Of a stretch of DNA of 64,000 nt, positions 50,590 through 61,314 are shown piece after piece. Origin of the DNA: Gorsachius magnificus. Its lineage: Eukaryota; Chordata; Aves; Pelecaniformes; Ardeidae. The stretch spans positions 31,838,885-31,902,884 of the forward strand of contig CM067109.1 in assembly GCA_034008185.1 (NCBI GenBank). Reading direction: 5' to 3'. Positions within the stretch are counted from its first letter, which is position 1, and each line of letters begins with the position of its first letter. A program made the position numbers and the translations under genes. Below the pieces are notes generated by a model that worked only from the letters and a program-made list of their open reading frames with translations, ran no database searches and was not told the origin of the DNA.

Positions 50590-50775
50590 AAAACACTGGA
50601 ACGGGTTGCCCAGAGAGGTAGTGGAGGCCCCATCCCTGGAAACATTCAAGGCCAGGTTGGATGGGGCTCTGAGCAACCTGATCTAGTTAGCGGTGTCCCT
50701 GCTCACTGCAGGGGGGTTGGACTAGATGACCTCTAGGGGTCCCTTCCAACCCAAAACATTCTATAATTCTATGAT
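50590..50775 (+). mobile_element. CR1 LINE, 3' tail
   Basis: Starts in the coding C-terminus (aaaacactggaacgggttgc, P-R-E-V-V-E-A-P type) and runs through aaacattcaaggccaggttg, ctctgagcaacctgatctag and ctgctcactgcagggggg to attctataattctatgat. It is severely 5'-truncated and belongs to the subfamily of 4041, 15775 and 44491. Confidence 0.95.
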
Positions 50776-52725
50776 CCTGGCTTTATCTTTGAGAAAATCT
50801 GTGCTCTTTTGAAGTGTCTCATTTGCTTCCATTCCATTCCTTTATTTTGGTGTCTCTTTTCTACATTTGTCTGGTCTGAATATGAGTGAACAGAATTGCA
50901 AAGAACTTCTTTTACATACTTTCACGGAATGTGTCACAGAATTGTGTTCCTTCTCTCTTCTAGGAAAACCTTGCCTGATACATTAGAGGTCAGTTTGTCT
51001 TTTGCATGGCTGCATCTAATTAGTGCTTGTAGTACTAATGTCTAACCAGGCAGTATACCCAGTGTTTTTTCCTCTGATGTGTTTCTAGCTGGTAAGATCT
51101 GAGTTTGTAGCAGAAGCTCCAGTGACTTTGTGCAGAAGTCTTTTCATTTTCATCCTGTTTGCTTTGCTCCAGTCTTCAAACTCATCCAGTCCTTCATGAA
51201 CACACATGTTATTCTCATCTGTGTTTATTACATTCTTGATTTCAACAATAAAGTTCATTGTATTCTGGTTTTTGGGGATTGCATATTCTTCTTAATAAAA
51301 CTCTTTAATAACTATTTCTAGACTTATTTTACAAACTCTGCTTGTAACTGTTCACCCTACACAGCTCAGTTATTCTCCTTTCAATCCAGTTCATTCCTAT
51401 CTCCATCTTAGCCAGTTCCTTTCTTGTCTTTTAATTCTTATATTGATTTCCACCTTCCTTGGTGTAATAACTTATTTTGTGATATTCTGTGAAGGGCATT
51501 ACTCATATAAATTGTTGTTGCTGCATTTTCTTCACCCAAGAAAACTCCCCCAGATAGTTGTAAAAAATACAGATGCTACATTGACAGTAGCCTACTTTAG
51601 GTAAATGTGTGGTTTAGATTTTTCATTTTCTGCTGCATCCTTTTTCTTTCCTTAAAATTTATTCTGGTAATTGTTTGAACAGATTGTACTAAGTTGTTCG
51701 GAAGAAGAGGAATTGAGTTAATGAGTTTGCAGGGCTGATACTGGCTCTGCAAGTCTCATTTCAAGGTAATGAGACAAAGACAGCTAAGGGTCCAACTATC
51801 CAAGAGTAAAGGAACAAGGTAGGAGATGTTTTTTATGATTGTCCAACTGGTCATTCTGTTTTTTCTGAAGAAAGAGGTTGCCAAGGAGAACCTGAAGAGG
51901 CCTGAGTCCTCATTTATATTCTGGTGGTTCTGCAGATGTATGAGGATGGGAGAGTGAGGTAGGGATGGAGAAAGACAAGAAACAAAAATAAATTTTTAAC
52001 ACCTTTCCAGATACATTAGGAATATAAATAACACAATTGTTCTTCTCTTTATACGTATGGATAGGGAGAACTTCATTCTTGCCATGTCTGTCTCTCTTGC
52101 TCCAACCTTCTCCCCCCCCCCCCCCCAAAAAAAATGCTGATGTAGTACAACTGGAAGTCATTAAACAGTGTACTTGGGCACTACTGATGATTATTTGAGA
52201 GCTGACCTAATTGATTGCTTTGCCAGAAGCTGGAGATGTTGAAGACGCATTGATTATGCAAAGCATTCGATATTGTGTAGTTTGCTGTTTTCACAAAATT
52301 GCAGCTGATTTGTGAAGGAATTCATCAAAAGATTTAGGAGGCTGGCAATAGTTTGTGTGTTTTTCAGTAAGGTAATGGCTCATCTTCCCTTATCGATTTA
52401 TATAGCTTGTTTTACAGCTCTGGCATAAAAAATTACTTTCCTGCTTGTTATTGTCATATTTACCAATAGGGAGGGGTGGGGTAAAGGTGAAGGGTGTTAT
52501 ACTGGCAAAGATTAGAAAGATCAGAAAAGAAGTGTTATTTGTTTCAAAAAATCTTGTTGACTAGCTTGACTAGAAAAAAGTACTTGATATGTATGTTATT
52601 TTATGTGTCTATTCAGAATTGGGTTTATTTGTTTGAAGGTGAGTTGGTTTTGTGGTGGGTTTGGGTTTTGTTTTTGTTTTGTAAAACCTTTGACTTTCTT
52701 AAACCAAAATGAAAATTTGTGAAAA
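50776..52725. other. Unique sequence with a C15-A8 run
   Basis: The stretch at about 51130-51480 is pyrimidine-rich on the + strand, unlike most of the window. A run of 15 C then 8 A lies at 52112-52134, and a G/T-rich tract is near 52640-52680. No gene or mobile element is recognised. Confidence 0.5.
52112..52134. repeat. C15-A8 run
   Basis: Fifteen C followed directly by eight A. This is a simple homopolymer pair with a probable length-uncertainty problem. Confidence 0.92.
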
Positions 52726-52730
52726 TATTG
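52726..52730 (+). repeat. Target-site duplication, left copy
   Basis: tattg immediately before the LTR at 52731, identical to 53296-53300. Five bases is the usual duplication length for ERVL-type integration. Confidence 0.85.
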
Positions 52731-53295
52731 TGTACTGGTTTTGGCTCGGATAGAGTTAAATTTCTTCATAATAGCTCGTATGGGGCTTGCATTGGTAACA
52801 CTGGAATGTTTTAGTTTTTGCTGAGCAGGGCTTAGAGAGTCAAGGCCTTTTCTGCTTCTCTCCTCACCCCACCAGGAAGGAGGCTGGGGGGGGACAAGAA
52901 GCTGAGAGGGGACACAGCCAGGACATCTGACCCCAGCTGGCCAAAGGGATATCCCATACCATGTGATGTCATGCTCAGTAATAAAACTGGGGGGTTGAAA
53001 GGAGGTTGGCCAGGCTGCTGTTGCTTTGGAGACTGGCTGGGTATCAACTTGTTGGTCATGAGCAATTGTTTTGGGGTTTTTTTGCATCATTTGCTTTTCT
53101 TGGTTCATTTTTTTTCCCCCTCTTTACTGTTTTCTTCTTTTTCTTTTTCTTTTTTTTTTTTTTTTAAACTATTAAACTGTCTTTACTCAGCCTTCTCACT
53201 TTTACCATTCTGATTCTCTCCCCCATCCCACTGGGTGAGGGATTGAGTGAGTGACTGTGTGGTGCTTAGCTGCCTGCCAGGGTTAAATGAAGACA
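52731..53295 (+). mobile_element. Solo LTR, ERVL-like, with intact target duplication
   Basis: A 565-base LTR from tgtactggttttggctcgga to gccagggttaaatgaagaca, starting TG and ending CA. It has a gctcagtaataaaactgg segment in the TATA position and tattaaactgtctttactca near the end. A long pyrimidine tract (about 53107-53166) has expanded inside it. It is flanked by the perfect 5-bp duplication tattg, which shows that a provirus inserted here and was reduced to one LTR by recombination without rearranging the site. The 170-codon open frame on the minus strand (52596-53108) extends beyond the LTR and is not a retroviral gene. Confidence 0.96.
53171..53176 (+). terminator. LTR poly(A)-type signal ATTAAA
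   Basis: ATTAAA in tattaaactgtctttact, at the same place as in the LTRs at 9341 and 60733. Confidence 0.5.
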
Positions 53296-53300
53296 TATTG
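53296..53300 (+). repeat. Target-site duplication, right copy
   Basis: tattg directly after the LTR end at 53295; it pairs with 52726-52730. Confidence 0.85.
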
Positions 53301-56300
53301 ACTTTGTGATTTAAGTAAAGCTGAAGAACTTTTGAAATTGCTTTCTTTTTCTTTTTTCTTTCCTGCTTGCTTGTTTTTTATTTTGTTTTGGTTTTTTGTT
53401 TTTTTTTCCTTCTCTGTGATGGCCTGGAGACTTGTGATCTCTGTTTTCTAAATGTGCTGAACTGTGGGAAGAGCAAGCAGGTGTTTCTTTTCTTTTCTCC
53501 TTTTAAAACTGAATTGCTGATCTTCAGCACCCTCTTGTGCCGGTTCTGCCATTATCACACAGCATGCAGGGCTTCACACAGGCCTGTCAGCCGCCGGGTT
53601 GTAGACCCATGTGATGACAGGTTCTCCTGTTTCAGCTTTTCTGCTTGGAGGTCTAGTTCTGCACTAGGCTTAATCAGAATTGTAGCCACTTCCAATCATA
53701 GCTGATATAATAGTCCCACTTTCGTTTCTCATCAGCAAGATGCTCTTCTTGAATGCATGTATGCAGTGATAGATTGAAATAACCCGAAGATGTCTTCCAT
53801 ATGCCTTCAGATAACGTGTAAGGATAAAAGAATAAAATCTAATGTGTTCACATTCACATCATCTATTTGCTTCTAATACTTCTTGTAATGGCTCAGCCAT
53901 AATTTTCTGGGCCTGTTCCAAGTTCTGCCTCGATATGATGACAGGGAGAAACATCCTTAATGTCTAGTTTCTGTGTCTGTGTGCTTCTCTTGGAGCTGTA
54001 GATTCCTACTCCTTCACCTTCTACTGTGTCAGTGAGAGCCCTTATGAGTTGATTTGTCTTCCTATTTTATCTTTGGCCTTGGAAATACAAAAATGTTTAA
54101 TCCAGATGACAAAAAAGCAAATGGCTATCATTAATATGTTCAAGTGCCCCCCGACTATATTTTATTTCTGCTTATTGTTGCATATTCTCAGCTTCTTTTG
54201 CCATCTGCATCCAGGTGGCCTCTTCAGACTTAACTCTGATAGATCAAAATCAGTGATGTAAATAATACCAACCACGTAAACTACTGCACGTACAATTTTC
54301 TTACCAAATAACTTCGATGACTTCCTTGTTCACCCAGCTTTCAGAAAGGAAAAAATCAAGAATACTTTAAATATTTTGAGAACAAATAAAGCAAAACAAA
54401 ACATACCCCTCTTTTTGTGTTTTGACAAACTATTTCATGCAAAGGTCTGTTTAAAAAAAAAAAACAAAAAAACCTCAAAGAAACAAGTCTTATTAAGAAT
54501 TTGGGTAAATGATCTGTTACCAGCTATAAACGCCTTTTCCATAGTACTTTTTGGAGGTAATTGGTTTTCCTTGCTATTGTGATTTGGACAAAGCAAAAGT
54601 TTTAGGTTTTTTGGTTAGGTTGGTTTTTTGTTTGGGTTTTCTAGTGTAAACATTAAAAAAATTACAGCACACTTTCTATTTTAGTATTTTCAATTTTTGT
54701 CACAAGGTATAATAGTGTACTCTTTGTAGCTGAACAAAGATAGATGTGTAAGGAATAAAGCATGGAATATGCAGAATTTCCACTTCGGAGTTTTCTTTAC
54801 TGGGCTAGAGGCAGTTGTTTGCTAAAATCTATAAATCAGATTTCCACTGAAGTGTAAGCAAGAATGTGTATATGTATCCTGTAAGATATCAATTTTTATT
54901 CTAAATTTTTTGAACCAAATTGAGTCTGAGTCCTTGCGTACATAAATACTAAGGGTCTATTTCTCCTGTTTTAATTTTTTTTATTGTTGCTATGTTTGGA
55001 GGTTGCTTCTACCAGCTACTGCTGATATCAAACTGTGATTGTAATGAAGTAGTCAATCATGGTAGTGAATGCTGAAGATTACCATTTTAATGACTAATTT
55101 TCCTGCAGCTTTTCATTGTAGGCCAGTACCATTCATGTAATAACTCTCACAGGGTGTAGCATGTTTACTTCTTACCATCAAATTTCTTGGAGAACTCTGT
55201 ACCACTTTGTAAATGTAGGGACAAGACTCTAAAGCTGCTGTTAGGAGAATCATGATGTCCAGCCTGTTATGCTAGCATCTTTGCTGAGCAGACTGTATGT
55301 CCACTGATTGTAGTACTGAGTAGAGCAGAAAGCATGAAAACAAACGTATTTCATACAAGTGCAAAACTTAGAAAACTATATTAAATCATATCCTGTTCCT
55401 ATTAGTCTTTTCATCATGTCTGATGCATTTCAGGATTTTAACTGCTTCGTGGTTTAAAGCTGATTCTGTTTCAGATTGATAGAATATGCTTGATCAGACT
55501 GCTGTAACAGTGGTTTATTTTGAAGTAAATTATTTGTAATGCAAACAGTTCACTAAGGAAGAAATTACAAAATAAAGATCTCTTCCTGTTGTTTGTAATT
55601 ACCAAGTGTTTCCTTTTAAAAGCAGTTCTGTTGTGTGAAGTTCATATATAAATCAAATCAAACCCATTTCAATTTCTCTGCAATATGTCTCACCTTCATG
55701 TAGCTCATGCTACGTTTCCTGAGTTCATCTGAACTTGTGATTCCTATCTGTTCTGAATACAGGTGCTTTGAAACAAATGTCTGCTTCAGTTAGGATTTGG
55801 ATTCTGGCTTTACCTGTATTTTGTATGCTAGAATAGTATGGAATATTCTAGATTTTTCATCAAGGAAACTTGAAGGCTTCTAGTACCCAGATTGAGCAGG
55901 GTGAATAAGCATTGCTACTGAATACCTTATACCACTTCTGTTTAGCCAAAAATAAAGGTACAATACCATGGCCATTAACCTATATTACAGAAAACTTTTT
56001 TCCTGCACATATAATTAATATTTTTTTTTTTTTTTAAGAAGGACTTCTCATAAGGAGAATTTAATTTCATTTTAACAGTTTACAATATCAGAAGGAAATC
56101 TGCAAGGCTGGTTAAAATTTTCAAGTTCTCTGTCCTCCCTCCGTAAGAGGTGCATTAAAATAAATTCAGCCAGTAACCTTGTTTGTATCTGAAATTTGAG
56201 TGACGTTCTGTGTGTTTTCTTGTTTGTTTTAAACCTAATGGCACATATCGTATAATAAGTGTGTTACCCAAGAAGGCTAATGGGTAAATTTGTTTGAGCA

Positions 56301-59300
56301 AGACGTAACTATTTTAAGAAGCTCTTGTGGTATCCCAATGAATGGTGATGATGGTGATGTCCATTAAATGATTTGTATTTTTTTGTGAGATTTTAGATGT
56401 TACATAAAGAGTCATTTAATATTTTTCAATAAAATATCATCTCCCTTTTCTCCTTGTGGAGTAAAGTTATTAAAGTATGGAGGAGGTTACTTTCTTTGAC
56501 CTATGCTGTTGTAATTGTAGCTCTTCAGCTGTCTTCATGTTAACTTGTATTTATTAATGTAGGAAATTCTCTCATTTTATTTCTTCTTCTGTTTCCTATG
56601 TGACATGGGAGATCTTTTGCCAGTTAAGAAGCCTATGCTTCATGTTGAAGAGCATAATTTGCAACATAAGACTTTTTCCTTCCCCCCTTTAAAGCATGTA
56701 TTTATCCCATGGTTTGTAACATATGGTGACTATATGCTTCAAATAGAATCCACATAATCAGAATTGAACAGTTCCCTGGAGGAAGTTTATTTTGGTGGAT
56801 TAGGCAGACAAAACTTTTGCACCTGTGACATACACTAGAAAATTTTGGGAAATCCTGTTTTCCTATGCTTGTGAAGGATGAGGTATGAATCTGTAGTGTG
56901 TAAGGAATGTCTTGAAGGTGGGTTGCAAGAAAGGGTTTGGTATTTGTGTATGTTTTTAGTTTCTGCAGTGGCAATCTTCAGATACTTGCTGGTGGCAGGG
57001 TTACCTACATATTACAGCTGATGATGTCATACTGTATTTCAGTTGTGTAGATTTATGTATGGCTAGTATTAGTAGATTTATCTTAAGAAAACAAGGTTAG
57101 TTGCATGAAAAACAGAGGCAAGCGCTATAATTTCTTTAGTAGTTTTTATTCTATACAGAATGTACTGTGTGTATACATTACTTTTACAACTGCTACAAGA
57201 GTTTCCCTGCTCATTAAAATTATCTCTGAAACTCAAAGAAAAGATTTGAACAGGAATTGTGTAATTTTCTAGTTGTACTAAATGTTCTAAGTGTCTAATT
57301 TTTTTAAGAGATGTTCATATTATTTAAAAAGATTACCTTTTCGGTCATATTTACTAACTCTTAAGATAAAGATGTGATACCAACAGATATGTCCTATTTT
57401 TCCTCTTGAAGATTGCTCTTGATTTTGTAGGCATGAGTAAATACCAGATATTTGCTGTCTTTGTGTGCTTATTAGCCTTAGATGTTAAAATGCCTCTGTT
57501 ACCACTGCCATATGTATTAATGTTATGTAGGCATTTCAAGACTGTATTATTAATTGCATTGCATGCTAGGAATATGCTTATGTGTTGGCAAGATGGAGGG
57601 ATTTGGGGTTTTGGTTAGAAATACCGTTCTCTTTATCAGTGTCTTGGCTTGCTTCAGTTCCTTTATCACTTTGTTTCACTGTGGAAACTTCTTTAGACAT
57701 AGTGAAGATGGAAAATACTTATCCCTATAGCATACCACAATGAAGCCTATAGTAAGTTTTGGTAGAGGAAGAGTTACAGTATGGTTCATGCTGCTCTGCT
57801 GCTTTGTTAATATACAACAGCTTTAATATATGAAAATCTGTCATAAGGAACTATTTCTGAGTTGGTAGCAGCGAGAGTGTTGCCTAAGTTGGTGTTTAAG
57901 TTTCTTACCCAAAATAAAAATATTGGGGGAATAATAGATTAGTTTTGCCCATGAGAATGATCTGACAGCATAGCAAGCTTATGCTATGATCATGATGGTG
58001 CTTTCAATGAAAGGAACATGGATTTGTCAGATGCTTGACCAAGAAAACTGAAAGGGTTTATTTGGGCAGTTAGGAGACCTTCAGGAGGTAACCAGAGTAA
58101 TGAACAAAATGAAACAATTAATGTTTTTGATGTGTGAAAACAACAATGCTCTTGGAATAAAGCAAAAGGAAGTAGACTAACAGTATTTAATCGTTTGCAG
58201 GCATAATAACCTAAGCAGTTGAAGGGTGGTGTGTGAACAAGGCCTCCTGTATTTTTGAAAATTAACAATGCTCTTCTGGGTCCGTTTTAGAGGGGAAAGA
58301 GTGTGAGCACAAAGCAGTTGTTATGTGAATGTGTACTGTAAAATAATCTTCCAGCCCCTTTAGAAGCCTTGAAATTGTGGTAAACAGATAAATGTTCCAG
58401 AGCACGTAGTTTTAGTGGGAATGTGTTAAGATCAAATTGCATAGGTCAAGTGAAAATAAAAGTTAATTTCCTTACAAAAATATTTTAAATGGGAATGAGA
58501 TCTGTTCTGTTAGGGTGAACAATAAAGCTGGTGAATAAACTGTGGTTTTGTTGTTTTTCTACTCATAATACAGAATAGGAAATACGCTTGTATAGCTGTG
58601 GGAGCATTAAAAGGGGAGATAATGCAAAATCATCTTCTGTCACAGAAAGGATGAATATTTGATCCATACACTCCTTACACAAGGATGAAAGATTAAGTGG
58701 CTAGACCAATAAACCATGGACCTATGTTACATGGGAGTATTTTTCTTCCTTTGTATTCAGAATGATACTAAATGAAAATGCTTGATAAGTATTTCATAAC
58801 ATGTGTGCACATCAGTCTTTTTGATTCAGTATTATCACTAAAAAGGATCATCAGGATATTGTTTTTAATTTTTAGAAATCATTATGCATTCTTCTGTTTA
58901 AAAAATATGCTGAGCAACACTTAGCTTTCCTATAAACTTTTGTAAATATACAGTATTCCTGATGTGTGGTCCTCATTGCACAATTTATATTCCAGTGGCA
59001 CTATCTGTGCAAATAAGTATATAATTTTTTAAATTTTTTCTGAAATTTTAATGGTTATCAGATTGCATATACATGCTGTTTGCTGAAAGATGTAGAGTTT
59101 TATTTTTGGAAACAGTGTTTTGCCAATCCAGAGTAAACACATTTTGATACTAAATTTTGCCTTTTGGTAGGAGGACAATATTTTATAAACTGAATAATTG
59201 TTTTTACAATTTTATTTGCATTTTGCAACAAACAAATTAGGGTGTGCTGATAGCCTTGTTCAATGTAAGTACATTCAAACTGTACTTTATTAAATTGTGA

Positions 59301-60727
59301 GTTAATGGGAATCAGAGATAATTTGTATTGAGAACTGAGGTTTGTTTTCTAACCCAGACATTTAAAACAGTTTGAGGATAGCAGTTATCTATAGTTATTT
59401 ATTATTTCAAACTTAGTATGTTCCAAGTGTTCTTTTGTTGAGTGTTAATTCAGGGGATAAAATAGATCAAATAGGAAGAGGAACTCGTCTGTTTTGATGG
59501 CTGTGTCGTCAGTAACAAGAAGAGAGTAAGACTGAGCAGTGATACACTGCCACAGAAATGGAAGGAATACTTTGTACTGCCCTTGGCTGTGCTACTTGGA
59601 GTTCTATATCTAGAAATTATGTTAGATGACTTAGGAAGAATTCGTATAGGCTTGCACTGTTACCAAGATAAAACAGCAACACTGTTCTTTATAGCCAGTT
59701 GTTCAGTCCTCTTAAAAACAAGGAAGAAACATTACATCCAAATGCATTCTGAAAGGACACCTGATAAAATTATGATTCCCTTAAGCTGGGTGTGCAGATG
59801 AGTATATTGCAAAACTATTTGCTTTTTTTTTATATTTGTGGTATTTTAAAGTAGTTGATATTACCACAATGTAGTTGATGAAGCCAGCTGGTAAATATAA
59901 AATAAACTAAAATACTGCTTTCAACTCTTTATGTTAGTCCTTACACTCTTGTGTATCTTTTCCTCTCGTATTGTGGGCAGATAGTAACACTAACTCCTGA
60001 GCTAATGTATGAGGATGGAGGATGGCATAGCAATTTAATCCTCTTCACTCTTTTCCACCTCTCAAATGTGAGGGTAGGGTAGCGTAGTGTTGCACAGAGC
60101 CTCATCTAGGGTGTATGTTCCAATGAGGTCTGAGGTAGCCAGGGGTGCACAGGGCAAAAACTCCAGGCAGGTGTCACCATCTCAAAATGAGACAGCCACA
60201 GAGTTAGTGCTTCAGATACAAGGCAGCGAGCATGTAAGTACTGCCAGACCAGGTTCTGTATTTTGGGATGCTGCTTCAGGCAGCTAAGGCATCCTCTGAG
60301 TCCACACTTTAGTTATTGTATCAGTCTTGTGTGCTGTGAATTGTCAGTTCTGGTGGAATAGCTTATGTTGTAAGGTTCACCTTGCAATACAGGCTCTGCT
60401 CCTGTATTTGTATATGTTTACATTTTAGCTTAAATGGTGAGACCCATTTCAAGAAACAGCTTTCTGAAATGAATTAAGGTTTAAAAAATTAAGTTGGTCT
60501 TAAAATACTGTAGAAGCAATTTTTGTTTCTTTTCCTTGTTTGTAAAAAAGTCACTTAAATTGATGGATGGTCATCCCTTTCAATTAATAACGAAACAAGT
60601 TTTACTGCTGTTAGTGAGCAGTAGTGTTCTATTTTATGAAAGACTGCACGTTTGTTTTGCATAAAGATCTTTTTTATAATGAAAAGAAACCAATCAAAGC
60701 TTATAAACCCAGATTGTGAAAAGATTG
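53301..60727. other. Unique AT-rich sequence
   Basis: About 7.4 kb with no recognised mobile element. G/T-rich tracts lie near 53375 and 54605, an A-run near 54449-54473 and a T-run near 56022. The stretch at 60060-60300 is less AT-rich and contains an open frame ending at a GTAAGT (60234). No gene is supported. Confidence 0.5.
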
Positions 60728-60732
60728 AAGAT
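60728..60732 (+). repeat. Target-site duplication, left copy
   Basis: aagat next to the LTR boundary at 60733, identical to 61310-61314. Confidence 0.85.
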
Positions 60733-60859
60733 TGTCGTGATTTAACCCCAGCTGGCAACTCAGCCCCACACAGCTGCTCGCTCACTCCCCCCACAGTGGG
60801 ACAGGGGAGAGAACTGGAAGAGTAAAAGTGAGAAAACTGGTGGGTTGAGATAAAGACAG

Positions 60860-60865
60860 TTTAAT
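60860..60865 (-). terminator. LTR poly(A)-type signal ATTAAA
   Basis: On the minus strand this is ATTAAA in the conserved block CTATTAAACTGTCTTTATCT of the LTR. Confidence 0.5.
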
Positions 60866-61048
60866 AGGGAAAGAAAAAGCCGCACATGCAAGCAAAGCAA
60901 AGCAAGGAATTAATTCCCCACTTCCCATGGGCAGGCAGGTGCTCAGCCATCTCCAGGAAAGAAGGGCTCCATCATGTGTAACGGTGACTTGGGAAGACAG
61001 ACGACATCCCTCTGAATGTCCCCCCCCCTTCCTTATTCTTCTCCCAGC

Positions 61049-61055
61049 TTATATA
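61049..61055 (-). promoter_or_regulatory. LTR TATA box TATATAA
   Basis: On the minus strand the sequence is CTCAGTATATAAGCTGGGAG, a good TATA box at the position where the other LTRs have catatagag or aataaaagc. A CRE-like TGACGTC lies about ten bases upstream in LTR sense. Together they mark the likely U3 promoter; present activity is unknown. Confidence 0.55.
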
Positions 61056-61309
61056 CTGAGCAGGACGTCATGTGGTATGGAAGAGCCCTTTGGCCAGTTT
61101 GGGTCAGCTGTCCTGGCTGTGTCCCCTCCCAGCTTCTCATGCCCCTGGCAGAGCTGAGAGCTGAGAAGTCCTTGGCCAGTCTAAGCACTACCCAGCAACA
61201 ACCAAAACATCAGTGTGTTATCAACATTCTTGTAGTACTAAATCCAAAACACAGGAGTATGCTAGCTACTAGGAAGAAAATTAACTCTGTCCCAGCCGAA
61301 ACCAGGACA

Positions 61310-61314
61310 AAGAT
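61310..61314 (+). repeat. Target-site duplication, right copy
   Basis: aagat directly after the LTR; it pairs with 60728-60732. Confidence 0.85.

Larger units (their letters stand above)
60733..61309 (-). mobile_element. Solo LTR, ERVL-like, antisense, best preserved
   Basis: A 577-base LTR in reverse orientation. On the + strand it runs from tgtcgtgatttaaccccagc to gccgaaaccaggaca, so in its own sense it starts TGTCCTGGTTTCGGCTGGGA and ends GGTTAAATCACGACA. The perfect 5-bp duplication aagat flanks it. In its own sense it has a TGACGTC (CRE-like) site just before TATATAAG, and CTATTAAACTGTCTTTATCT near the 3' end. The CpGs in these sites are still present, while the related copies at 9341 and 52731 carry TGATGTC. 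That fits this being the least decayed of the group. No retroviral genes are present. Confidence 0.96.

Noticed and set aside
52596..53108. 170-codon open frame on the minus strand
   Set aside because: It lies over the solo LTR at 52731-53295 and its flank, with no retroviral or host domain.
9341..61309. Possible full-length provirus between LTRs
   Set aside because: The LTRs differ in orientation and group, lie far apart, and no gag, pol or env-like sequence is seen between them. All are solo LTRs.
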